Source: Pachyseris speciosa (taxonomy: Eukaryota > Cnidaria > Anthozoa > Scleractinia > Pachyseridae). From it: a stretch of DNA of 64,000 nt. Of this stretch, positions 9,913 through 20,290 are shown piece by piece. A model generated the notes under the pieces. That model ran no database searches. It was not told where the DNA came from and saw only the letters and a list, made by a program, of their open reading frames with translations. Position numbers and translations under genes: made by a program. How positions within the stretch are numbered: the first letter of the stretch is position 1; each line of letters opens with the position of its first letter. The stretch covers positions 128,501 to 192,500 of the forward strand of contig JAEMWC010000762.1 of assembly GCA_016490735.1 (NCBI GenBank), in the 5' to 3' direction.

Positions 9913-12588
9913 TTATATTTCTTCTTTTCTGTTGATACCTAACGGTTCAAGAGTTCGACCTCTATCAATTAGATATGCTTCTCTGGCTCTTCGTACACCG
10001 TCACGATTAGATTTGGACAGTTCTAGTGGAATTAGTTGCATGTCAGAAGCGCTGTGACCGTTAGAGAGAAAATGTTCTGATACTGCAGTGGGTTTAGAGC
10101 TGTTGGTTTGTTTGTCGACTGTTCTACGATGTTCGTTGAAACGGTCCTTAAGTCGTCGTTTAGTTTCGCCTATGTATTGTTTGTGACAGTGATTGCATTG
10201 TACCATGTATATGACATTTTTGGAATTACAGTCAATGTGATGTTTGATAAATCTAGTTTCGCCGGTGGAATGAAAAGTATAGGTTGTAAGTCAATCAGTT
10301 ATGTAGTTGCATGTTAAACAGTTGTGGCCACAGCGAAAGGCACCAAGGGGTTGATTATTTTTAGCAGGTTTACGTAGTTTAGCACTGACCAATAGATCGT
10401 TAAGATTGTTAGAACGTCGGAAAGCAACAAGAGGGGCAGCCTTGAAAACGTCAACGCAGCGGGGAGATGAAGATAAAATGTTGAAGTGTTTGTGAATAAT
10501 AGATGATACGGAGCGAATAGCTGGATTGTATGTTATGACAAGGGGTACACGTGTAGGCTGGTTAGTATCGGAATTGCGTTGTTTGGGGGCAAGTGCTTCG
10601 GTACGTGAAATGTTGTAAACGCGTTGTATTTCGTTGTTGAGGTAAGAGAGATTGTACCCACGTTTGTTGAGATAAGAATTAAGTTCGTTAAGACGGAGTG
10701 CGAAAGTTTCGTCAGAAGAGCAGATGCGTCGAAGTCTGAGAGCTAAACTGAATGGAATAGCTCTTTTGCTGTGTCTGGGATGGCAAGAGGATTGTAACAA
10801 GTAGAGATGTTTGTCAGTAGCCTTAGTGTAAAGATCAGTAGTGATTTTACCGTTGTTCAGTGACACGTTGACGTCCAGAAAGGGTATGGATGAGAAAGAA
10901 TAATTGGAAGTAAATTTAATTGTAGGGTGAATGTTGTTGAGATATGTGGTGAAGGTGTTGAGATCGTCTACTGAGTGTGTCCATATCATAAAAATGTCAT
11001 CTATAAAGCGCCACCAGGTATGCGGTTGGTATGGGGCATGTGATAGAGCGTTTGTCTCGAGTTTGGCGAGAAAAAGATTGGCATAAGATGGTGCCATTCT
11101 AGTTCCCATGGCAGTGCCGTGTACTTGCAAGTAGTGCTTGTCGTCGAATGAAAAGTTGTTCATAGTGAGTATCATGCGTATGAGGTCACAGAGAGTTTCA
11201 GTGCCGATAGTGGAGGTAGTGCGTTTGCGTGTATCGAGGAAGTAACGACATGCATTGATGCCTTCGTTATGGGGTATGTTGGTGTAGAGTGAAGAAACGT
11301 CAAGTGTAACGAGAATGGCATTGTTGGGCAGTTGTCCGAGATTTTCGAGTTTGTTGAGAAAGTGAGTGGTGTCTTTTATGAATGATTGGGTAGTCTGTAC
11401 GAGAGGTTTGAGATGATAGTCTACGAACTGTGAGATGCGTTCTGTTGGATGTGCATTACTAGAAACAATAGGGCGTCCAGGGTTACCCTGTTTGTGAATT
11501 TTGGGTAAAATGTAAAAACGTCCGGTCTTAGTATCGGTTTGTATTAAAAAACGTTTAGTGTCATCGTCAATGATTTGGTCACGGTGCATGCGTTGTACGT
11601 AAATACGTATGCGTTTTTGGATGTCATCAGTGATGTCCTTATCTAGAGTCTTGTAGAATTTGGTGTCATTTAGCTGTCGTAGGCATTCGTTGATGTACCA
11701 ATCCCGGTCCATGATGACTATACCGGATCCCTTGTCTGCGGATTTAATGATAATGTCAGTGCGTCTGCTAAGTAGTTTGCAAGCATGTCGTTCGCGTGCG
11801 GTTAGGTTGTCGCGTATAGGAGATGGTTTGATGTTGAAGAGGTCACGTTCCACAGCGTCTAAAAAGGTGTCAAGGGCAGAATCTCTGTGAGGTGGAGGGG
11901 TCCACGTGCTTTTAGGGCGGAATGGATTGGGGTTATTTTGAGGGGGATAGTCATGAAAAAATTCGAGTAGTCGCATACGTCTGGTGAATTCATTGAAATC
12001 AGCTCTAACCTCAGTCTAGTTGATGTTGCGTGGCGTGGGGCAAAAAGAGAGACCTCTAGCAAGTAACTGGGTCTCTTCGTGAGTGAGAGTGACGCTGCTT
12101 AAGTTGATGACAGCGTTAGTGTCAAGTTGTATGTTTTTGTTGTCGCGTCTCCAGTATCTTTTGTTGTTGGCTTTACGTTTACGGCGGCGTCTGCGTTTAC
12201 GTTTGGGTTTGGATGGAAGAAGAGGGGTGATGATAGAATTGCTAACAGATTGATCGTGAGCGTGATTGGTGTGGTATGTAGTGATGGGTGGATGGGTGCC
12301 AGGGTTCAATGGCGTAAGTGGCGGATTAGAACGGTTAACTTGGTTAGAATTACTTTGACGTGTACGAGTAATACCAGGAGAAACATACCTACCGACTGAA
12401 GATAGTTTACGACCGTGTCTAGTTTGAAGTTCGATGGACAGTTCAGCAGCAGAATCACGAAGGAAGTGTGTGATATGTTCAAATGTAGAAGTAGAAGATA
12501 TAGTCTTAAGCTTATCCAGAGTGTCCATGAATTCTGCTCTTAAACGTTGTAACTGTTCGCAGCACTGACGTTTAAGAAGTTTGAGCAT
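9913..12588 (-). pseudogene. PLE polyprotein (N-domain, RT, GIY-YIG), two in-frame stops
   Basis: A single minus-strand frame covers 12588-9913 (892 codons) with a TAG at 12018-12016 and a TGA at 10293-10291. No frameshift is visible. The frame is also open upstream of the ATG to about 12711, with PLE-like sequence, so the ATG at 12588 may not be the native start. RT motifs: a TLDVSSLYTNIP motif A, GTAMGTRMAPSYANLF motif B, and WWRFIDDIFM motif C. A Cys-rich linker (FRCGHNCLTC, then HHIDC) leads to a GIY-YIG nuclease with IYMVQC, YIGET, EHRR and the acidic AREAYLID position. The basic N-terminal region (KRKRRRRRKRK) probably binds nucleic acid. The stops divide it into segments of 190, 561 and about 126 codons. 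Confidence 0.88.
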
Positions 12589-12734
12589 GTTTTTAGATGT
12601 TCTTCTTAATAGACCTTTCCACTGTTGGTGGAAGTGTTCATGAAAGGTCGAGTCAATGGCAGGTCTGCATTTAATAAGTAATCCTTTAGGAATGATGTTG
12701 TGATAGCAGTGAAACTCTCTGTGACCTCATACGC

Positions 12735-13997
12735 ATGATACTCACTATGAACAACTTTTCATTCGACGACAAGCACTACTTGCAAGTACACGGCACTGCC
12801 ATGGGAACTAGAATGGCACCATCTTATGCCAATCTTTTTTTCGCCAAACTCGAGACAAACGCTCTATCACATGCCCCATACCAACCGCATACCTGGTGGC
12901 GCTTTATAGATGACATTTTTATGATATGGACACACTCAGTAGACGATCTCAACACCTTCACCACATATCTCAACAACATTCACCCTACAATTAAATTTAC
13001 TTCCAATTATTCTTTCTCATCCATACCCTTTCTGGACGTCAACGTGTCACTGAACAACGGTAAAATCACTACTGATCTTTACACTAAGGCTACTGACAAA
13101 CATCTCTACTTGTTACAATCCTCTTGCCATCCCAGACACAGCAAAAGAGCTATTCCATTCAGTTTAGCTCTCAGACTTCGACGCATCTGCTCTTCTGACG
13201 AAACTTTCGCACTCCGTCTTAACGAACTTAAGTCTTATCTCAACAAACGTGGGTACAATCTCTCTTACCTCAACAACGAAATACAACGCGTTTACAACAT
13301 TTCACGTACCGAAGCACTTGCCCCCAAACAACGCAATTCCGATACTAACCAGCCTACACGTGTACCCCTTGTCATAACATACAATCCAGCTATTCGCTCC
13401 GTATCATCTATTATTCACAAACACTTCAACATTTTATCTTCATCTCCCCGCTGCGTTGACGTTTTCAAGGCTGCCCCTCTTGTTGCTTTCCGACGTTCTA
13501 ACAATCTTAACGATCTATTGGTCAGTGCTAAACTACGTAAACCTGCTAAAAATAATCAACCCCTTGGTGCCTTTCGCTGTGGCCACAACTGTTTAACATG
13601 CAACTACATAACTGATTGACTTACAACCTATACTTTTCATTCCACCGGCGAAACTAGATTTATCAAACATCACATTGACTGTAATTCCAAAAATGTCATA
13701 TACATGGTACAATGCAATCACTGTCACAAACAATACATAGGCGAAACTAAACGACGACTTAAGGACCGTTTCAACGAACATCGTAGAACAGTCGACAAAC
13801 AAACCAACAGCTCTAAACCCACTGCAGTATCAGAACATTTTCTCTCTAACGGTCACAGCGCTTCTGACATGCAACTAATTCCACTAGAACTGTCCAAATC
13901 TAATCGTGACGGTGTACGAAGAGCCAGAGAAGCATATCTAATTGATAGAGGTCGAACTCTTGAACCGTTAGGTATCAACAGAAAAGAAGAAATATAA
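12735..13997 (+). pseudogene. PLE RT C-terminal half plus GIY-YIG, shared TGA
   Basis: A frame open from 12735 to 13616, TGA at 13617-13619, then the same frame open again to the stop at 13997. It encodes RT motifs B and C, the thumb, the Cys-rich linker and the full GIY-YIG domain. Motif A and everything upstream are missing through 5' truncation. The TGA sits at the same codon as in the left arm, followed by C in both. Confidence 0.88.
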
Positions 13998-14163
13998 TAC
14001 CTATCTTTTTGTTTTCTTGTTACGTTTTTTTTCAAATTTTCAAACTGTAACGTTTTTTTATTTTACGTTGTATTGTTTACCTTTATTATAATATCATGTT
14101 ACATGTACAACTTTTTTTAAAACTGTAACGTCGTTTCATCTTAGGGTCATAATATGTAACACC

Positions 14164-14192
14164 CTGATGAAGGAAGGCTGTGCCTCCCGAAA
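14164..14192 (+). ncRNA. Candidate hammerhead ribozyme core, PLE right arm
   Basis: The same CTGATGA, 6-bp stem and CGAAA arrangement as in the left arm, within the 3' non-coding region that starts after the GIY-YIG stop codon. The same caveats apply on stems I and III. Confidence 0.42.
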
Positions 14193-14250
14193 TATTGGTT
14201 TAAATATATATTCCTAGCCGTGTAACCAGCCTTGCTTGTTTCTTACCGTT

Positions 14251-14669
14251 TTCTAGTTTACAATTTTATAGCTGGTTAGATCTATTACAGGATCCGGCTC
14301 TTCTATTTTGCAACGGTGGTCCTTGCTATTTAGTATTTTCCAGTGTTTTCGAGACTGGTGAAACCTAAAATGAATGCACAGAAGGGAGACTCTTTTCGCT
14401 TTTTTCTTCCTGCTCCAGTCTCACCGCGCTGTTGATAGGGAGCTAACAAGAACACCAACTGGTTCACTTAGCTTCCTAGCTTTCCCATTGCTTTTATTAC
14501 ATTTAATTAATCATATATTGTAAATTTACTAGATTGCAATAACAAAATGTACACTGACAAAAGCATAATAAAGATGATGATGATGATTAACATTATTAAT
14601 TATTAATCTTAATTATTAGTCTTTAGGATAACAAGAATTTGACTACGAAAAGTTTATTTTTGCTGATTT

Positions 14670-14670
<1 letters not shown>
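14251..14670. other. Right flank of the PLE pair with possible MITE end
   Basis: About 100 bp (14251-14349) has no counterpart at the left end. The CGAGACTGGTGA repeat follows, then a CCAGTCTCACCGCG...GGGAGCT segment (14415-14442) that is roughly the inverse of 9625-9655. The PLE may therefore have landed in an older inverted-repeat element. The TAATAAAGATGATGATGAT run near 14565 looks like a LINE tail. Confidence 0.35.
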
Positions 14671-14734
<64 letters not shown>

Positions 14735-14764
14735 GTTGTTGTTGTTGTTGTTAATGTTGTTGTT
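14671..14764. repeat. Compound (TAA)n-(TTA)n-(TTG)n microsatellite
   Basis: TAA repeats switch directly to TTA repeats, making a self-complementary hairpin, and then to TTG repeats. Confidence 0.95.
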
Positions 14765-15244
14765 GTTTCCAAAAAGGGACATCCAGCAGTCTATATCCAG
14801 GTGGCGCTTATCTTTTTTAGGATAAGGATACCATGCAGAGTTTGCATATTCCAACTAAGGTCTTACTAAACTGCAACGGAGCTTAGATTTAAAGACAGCT
14901 GTGGTATTCCTAAAATAAATTCCTATTCCTAAAAATAAATAGCAAAATGAGCTTTTTTTTTTTCAGTCCTTGCAATAAACAGTTAAGTGCATGGAGTGAA
15001 TCTTTTTGGATTTTGTAACCAAGCAAGAGGAAGGGAATTACACTGGTTAAATCGATTATTTTAGTTATGTCGACTGGGTACTAGTACCCGGTCCCTGGCT
15101 GTTATTTTTGGTAATTACTATTAAGTTATGAAAATCAACCTTTCCTTCTGGCCACCGTTACTTTCGAAGAACCGCTACTTTCGGAATTCTACGTATCCGG
15201 TATTATGCGGCAGCGTGGTTCATACTATTGTGACATATATTGGG

Positions 15245-15296
<52 letters not shown>
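15245..15296. repeat. (GT)n microsatellite
   Basis: About 25 GT copies, absent from the matching position in unit B, where a T-run lies instead. Confidence 0.97.
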
Positions 15297-15298
<2 letters not shown>

Positions 15299-15949
15299 AT
15301 CTATTTTGTTGATCGCGGCGGAGGTTTACGATTATTACACGAGAGGGTCACACGTACAAACTAACAACTGCGTCTTAAACGTGTATGTAGTCACGTAGTC
15401 AACTGAGAACGCCGCGAAACTTACCTCATACAAACGACCAAAAAGCAATAATCCACATATGTTTTTCTCTCTCTACCCCTCTTTGAGGTAAGAAATACGA
15501 AAACGAGCGTCAAAAATGTTAGAAATTCTCGATTCCTTAGGGCTCAAAATAAAAATTCTCATTAGCGTCAATTTTGGAACTCCCAAGAGGCTGTATAACT
15601 TTTTAGTTATTTCTGATTGGTCCTCACTGGATGTTGTAATCCCCAAGGGAAATACACACGCTTTCGTGAAAATAGATAGGTGATGCCCTTAGGTAACCCC
15701 TAAAAAGCAAGATTTACTACAGATAAATCGCCTAAAATTGTATTTGAACACAACGCCAGGCCTTTAAATCGACCAAAAAGGATCAAGATCACCATTTCTG
15801 TAAGAATAATTGTTTTTTAATTGCCAATTGCCCCAAGAAGGGTCATGATGCCATTTCTACAATAATCATTGTCAAATAATTTCGTGCAAGGACCTTGACA
15901 CGACATTTAAAACCTTTTGTCTGTTCGTTTGAATAAAACAAGTACCGTA

Positions 15950-16192
15950 AAAGCTCTATTAAGCCCCCCCCCCCCGTCTCTATTAAACCCCCTCTCTCTA
16001 ATAACCCACCCTCACCCGTTTTGAAGTAGGTTTCTGTAATAAGCTCCCCCTCTCTAATAAGCCCCCGCCTTTTGGGACATGAGATTCTCGTATTCCCTCT
16101 TACAAAATCCACTCTCTGAGGCCCAGTTGGTTTGTTTTTGAGCAAATATAGACTCAAACACATAATACTGTTTGCTGCTCTTTATTAAATAA
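15950..16192. repeat. Inserted repeat, one end of the AAAGCTCTATTAAGCCCC family
   Basis: This interrupts the GPCR 2 flank. Its internal sequence (AAAAGCTCTATTAAGCCCC, GAGGCCCAGTTGGTTTG, ACTGTTTGCTGCTCT) matches the left part of the element at 34324-35217. No right terminal repeat is present, so the copy is truncated. Confidence 0.75.
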
Positions 16193-16887
16193 TTCATGTT
16201 TGCACTTTTAGATTGACAAATTGTTAGCACACGAGAACACGAACACAAAATAAACCATTTCTTCTTTCAAGGCCCTTATTTCAAACAATGTTAAACTTAA
16301 AAAAAAAAAAAGAAAACAACCAAACAAACAAACAAACAAACAAACTACGGGAAACGAATTTTAATGTTTGTTTTTCAGTCGTGTGTTTTAAATGATTTTC
16401 AAGAATCGCACATGAAAACGTGACTCGTTAAACTGAAAATTAAGACTTCCTATTTAATTATAATTGCGCTAATGGGTTGATCTTGCCTTTTTTTCTCAGA
16501 TTCTTTGTCTGATAAAGCGTTTCAGATGTACTATAAGTTCCCACTAGGTTCATACGACGCCGAGTTTTTTTTTTATGAATAAAATTGCAAATAATGTAAC
16601 ACGATATCTGCATGACAATTCTATATTAGTTGGATTGTTTTCAAGAAAATAATTGCTTCTTATAAAATGAATAAGTCACAAAGGACTTCGCAAGATACTG
16701 GAATTATCTTGTATAGCTTAGTTCGTATTCACAGCACCTGTCCAATTGCTTCTAACCATAAAAAAATCCATCTAAGATTGAAACTCTGACGCAGTCAATT
16801 TTGACGTATTTGTGAAAGAAAACGGTTACCAGAAAGTTAGTCCGCTATAGTGCAGCTCGCTTAGCATTGCTCTTTATAAACCGGAAC
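16193..16887 (+). promoter_or_regulatory. Proximal 5' flank of GPCR gene 2
   Basis: Carries the same ordered blocks as genes 1 and 3: TTTTTTTCTCAG acceptor-like (about 16488-16499), GTATTCACAG then CACCTGTCC (about 16726-16744), TGACGCAGTCAATTTTGAC (about 16787), and TAGTGCAGCTCGCTTAGCA. Confidence 0.5.
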
Positions 16888-17823
16888 ATGGCGATGACAA
16901 ACTTTACTGCCCAAGAGAACCAAAAAACGTACGACGATCTTCTTTGTTCCGCAGAATTAACTGGTGGAAGAGATAACGGCTTGATAGTTCTCGCCGTTGT
17001 ACACAGTTTTCTATCTGTTACCGCATCTCTGGGGAATGCTCTGATCCTAGCTGCCCTTCACAAGGAGTCTTCACTTCATCCGCCGTCCAAACTCTTGTTT
17101 CGCTGCCTGGCGACAACTGATCTTTTTGTTGGCATCGTTGTACATCCATTTTACGTCGCTTACTGTATAGCTGTGTACATCGAGCGATGGGACGTTTGTC
17201 ATCTTACCTTTATAGTTTGTCACATCACAGCCTACATATTATGTTCTGTTTCGGTGTTTACGCTGGCCCTAATAAGCGTGGACAGACTCCTAGCGCTGAC
17301 GCTAGGGCTGCGATACCGACAAATTGTAACTTTAAAGCGAATCTATGTTATCTTAAGCGTTTCGTTGCTGGCGTCCTCTACCGCTTCGACGGTGTACTTA
17401 TGGCACCACCAAATTACCTTATGGTATGGTTACATCAACACATCGCTGAGTCTCTTCGCCTCGATGTTCTCTTACGGAAAAATATTTCTTACTCTTCGTC
17501 ATAACCAAGCACAAGTACAAGGCCTCCGAGAACAACAAAGCAGCCATACAGCTTCACTGAACATGGCTCGATACAGAAAAACAGTATCCAGTGCTCTCTG
17601 GGTTCAAATAGCATTAGTTTTTTCTTATATTCCGTATTCTATAGTGGAGATTGTGGTTCTTGTCAAGGGATTATCTCCCGCCGTTTTCAATGCTAGAGCA
17701 TTTGCATCAACTTTGGTCTACCTCAACTCGTCATTAAACCCAATCCTTTACTGTTGGAAGATCAGAGAAGTGAGAAAAGCGGTGAAAGATTCATTCAGAG
17801 GATTCTTGTGCTCGATACGTTAG
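16888..17823 (+). CDS. Class A (rhodopsin-like) GPCR, paralog 2, intronless, 311 aa
   Basis: A seven-transmembrane receptor, ligand unknown. The start is set at the ATG at 16888, because from there C20, N50 (TM1), D78 (TM2), C104 (TM3) and D132-R133-L134 fall at exactly the same residue numbers as in paralog 1. A second ATG follows at 16894. N-glycosylation site NFT at residue 5; NPILY in TM7; Cys near the C-terminus. The TM6 motif is SYIP rather than CWxP. No Cys in the second extracellular loop. It is nearly identical to paralog 3, with about ten amino-acid differences, five of them packed between residues 73 and 103 (TM2, first loop, top of TM3). Confidence 0.92.
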   Translation: MAMTNFTAQENQKTYDDLLCSAELTGGRDNGLIVLAVVHSFLSVTASLGNALILAALHKESSLHPPSKLLFRCLATTDLFVGIVVHPFYVAYCIAVYIERWDVCHLTFIVCHITAYILCSVSVFTLALISVDRLLALTLGLRYRQIVTLKRIYVILSVSLLASSTASTVYLWHHQITLWYGYINTSLSLFASMFSYGKIFLTLRHNQAQVQGLREQQSSHTASLNMARYRKTVSSALWVQIALVFSYIPYSIVEIVVLVKGLSPAVFNARAFASTLVYLNSSLNPILYCWKIREVRKAVKDSFRGFLCSIR

Positions 17824-19071
17824 TTCTCATATCATCTATTCATCGTTCAGTGCTTGTATATATTAACAGGGAGCTTTTCAGCAACGAAGATGGCAAAAGA
17901 AGGCGACGGGAAAGCCACAAAGCGATGGGTTGGATTAAGCAAAAACAGTGGCTCTACACTTGCGTTTTATATTTTGGTACATTTCTTTGCCGTCCTCTTC
18001 AAAGCAACAACATGAAATGACCACAAGTTCAAGGTTTTTTTTTTTCTTGAACACGGGTGCATAACGTTATAATTTTCTCGTTCTTTTTCTTTACTTCAAC
18101 GCCGTTCACAATAACGGATATGTATATTTTGAAGCCGTTGCTGTCGACGTTGCTAAATTAAAGCTCGAGGTTATTGGACGCTCAAACTTGTTGTTAACAC
18201 AAGGCGGTGTCTTAAATTAAACGTTACTATGTTCACATAATAACATTAACTTTTATTTATTTCATATACATCATTCACTGAATAACGTTTAGCTAGTACG
18301 ACATGTTTCCGAGTTGTTTCCTGCTTGTCCGACATGTTTCTTTTTTTATTAAACTACATGAAAACTCATCTTATCTGTTTTTGAAGCTGTGGAGGGATGA
18401 CTCGTGACAATTGAAACAAAGTTAGAGGAAGACAATTGACAAGAAAATGAATTTTTACCATTAAAATGCAAACACGAGAAATGATCAAAATAAGACTTGA
18501 TTAGCGACTATGCAAACTTCTATTTTGACATGGAATAATTGCAAAGGCGGTTGTAAGGAGCGATCTTGAAGGTAAGCATACAACTTATTTCTGAAAGCTA
18601 AACTTCCTCTTCGAAATCTACAATAACGCAAAGTGAAAACTATTTTCTTTTAATATCATTTTGAAGTATCATTCCTTGAATTGGTGCTGCGTATTCTCAA
18701 CCTTTAGAAAGGCGGCTTCTCAGCAAAATTTTCCTTAGGCCCGGTTTAAACGTCGCATTTTACATGCACGGAATTTAAAGTTCCTAGATTTGAATTGAGC
18801 ATAAGTGCAGTGGAATATGGAACTGAACCTTGACAGTTGGATTAAAACACCGTATTTTACATGTGCGGAATTCATAATTCATAATAAAAAAAAAATAACA
18901 TTTCGCCTATAACTCCACATTTTTATGCTACATGACATGTCACTCGCGCTTAGAAATAAAATTCGGCAGTTAAATGCGACGTTTAAATCAAATGTAGAAC
19001 CTTTTTAATTCAAGTCGACCCATTCGGCGCATTGAAAATAAATGCGAAGATTAAACAAGGCTTTGGTTTGT
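17824..19071 (+). other. 3' flank of GPCR gene 2
   Basis: Homologous to 21221-22597. It includes long near-identical non-coding stretches, for example from AGCTGTGGAGGGATGACTCG at 18385 to 18880. No separate gene is seen. The right edge carries CCTAATCGATTCCTCAAAA at 19073-19091, identical to 9305-9323 beside the Gypsy polypurine tract. Confidence 0.5.
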
Positions 19072-19624
19072 TTGCCTAATCGATTCCTCAAAAAAAAAAA
19101 AAAAAGGAATTACACTGCTTAAATCGATTCTTTGTCATTAGTTGTGTCAGCTGGGTTGTACCCCTGGCCGTAATTTTCGGTTATTACTATAAAGTTATGA
19201 AAATCAACGTTTCCTTGAAGCCACCGTTACTTTCGAAGGATCGCTACTTTCGGAATTCTACGTATACGGTGTTATGCGTGGTTCACTCTCTTCCTATTAT
19301 TACATATCGCAGGATGTGTTTTTTTTTTATCCAGTTTTGTTGAACGGAGGTTCGCGATTAATACATGAGACGTTCACATATACATAAGCAAGGTTTCAAT
19401 GAAAAACGCTTCAATTCACCTGCAAATAAATCGCCTAAAATTGCATTAGAACACAATCTCAGGCCTTTAAATTGTCCATAAAGGATCACCAACGACCATT
19501 TCTGTAAGAATAATCGTTTTTGGATTGCCCCAAGAAGATTAATGATGCCATTTCTACAATAATCATCGTCAAATAATTTCGTGCTAGGACCTTGACATTT
19601 CAAACCTTTTGCCTGCTCGTTTGC

Positions 19625-20290
19625 ATAAAACAAGTTGTTCTCGTAAAATTCATGTTTGCTCTTTTAGGTTGACAAATTTTTAACACACGGGAGCACGAAC
19701 ACAAAATAAACCATTTCTTCTTTAAAGCCCTTCGTTTCAAACAGAGTTAAACCTTAAAAAAAAAAAAGAACCAACGGGAAAATAAAGGTAGTATTTTTTT
19801 TTTATTTGTTTTTTTCTTATTTGTTTTTTAAATCGTTTTCAAGAATCGCGTTTAGTAATGTATGCGCTGGGATAGCTATTGTTAGCACATGAAGCGTGAC
19901 TCGTTAAACTGAAAAGTAAGACTTCCTATTTAATTATAATTGTGGCAATGGGTTGACCTTGTCTTTTTTTCTCAGATTCTTTGTCTGATAAACCGCTGTA
20001 TATGTACTTTTAAGTTTTTGCATCCTTTTTTTTTTTTTGAGCATGAGGTTCGATTAGGTTATAAAATGAATAAGTCACAAAAGCCTTCGCAAGATAGTGG
20101 AATTATCCTGTATAACTTGCCATGGTTCGTATTCACAGCACCTGTCCAATTGCTTCATAAACAATTCATCAAAAATTGAAATCTGACGCAGTCAATTTCG
20201 ACATATTTGTGATCTAGAGAATACGGTTACCAGAAAGTTAGTCTTTATAGTGCAGCTCGCTTAGCACTGCTCATTATAAACGAACTGGTG
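19625..20290 (+). promoter_or_regulatory. Proximal 5' flank of GPCR gene 3
   Basis: Same blocks as the other two genes: TTTTTTTCTCAG (about 19963-19974), GTATTCACAG then CACCTGTCC (about 20129-20147), TGACGCAGTCAATTTCGAC, and TAGTGCAGCTCGCTTAGCA. Confidence 0.5.

Larger units (their letters stand above)
9661..12714 (-). mobile_element. Penelope-like retroelement, left arm, minus strand
   Basis: An EN-positive PLE. It runs from an N-terminal domain near 12710 through RT to a GIY-YIG endonuclease and a 3' end at 9661. It forms the long arm of an inverted head-to-head pair with 12711-14250. A 12-bp direct repeat CGAGACTGGTGA at 9649-9660 and 14350-14361 is a candidate target duplication for the whole pair. 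Confidence 0.9.
12711..14250 (+). mobile_element. Penelope-like retroelement, right arm, 5'-truncated, plus strand
   Basis: An inverted, nearly identical copy of 9661-11185. The junction is at about 12711, where a short shared string (TGAAACT) joins the RT sequence to the left arm's N-domain. The two arms differ by two amino acids over the 294 RT-linker residues (LFF for LFL, NELK for NELN), so the pair is young. Confidence 0.9.
15029..19071 (+). repeat. Tandem duplication unit A (contains GPCR gene 2)
   Basis: From GGAATTACACTGGTTAAATC to GCTTTGGTTTGTTT, homologous throughout to 19105-22597. It is longer than unit B mainly because of a GT microsatellite and an inserted repeat at 15950-16192. 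Confidence 0.85.

Noticed and set aside
14639..14869. Frames rich in Asn, Ile or Val
   Set aside because: Products of the TAA/TTA/TTG microsatellite. The same applies to poly-Leu and poly-Asn frames near 32123-32436 and 35041, and to 43121-43383.
16867..16887. Upstream extension of GPCR 2 by seven codons
   Set aside because: It would need a TTG start, and the ATG at 16888 aligns exactly with paralog 1.
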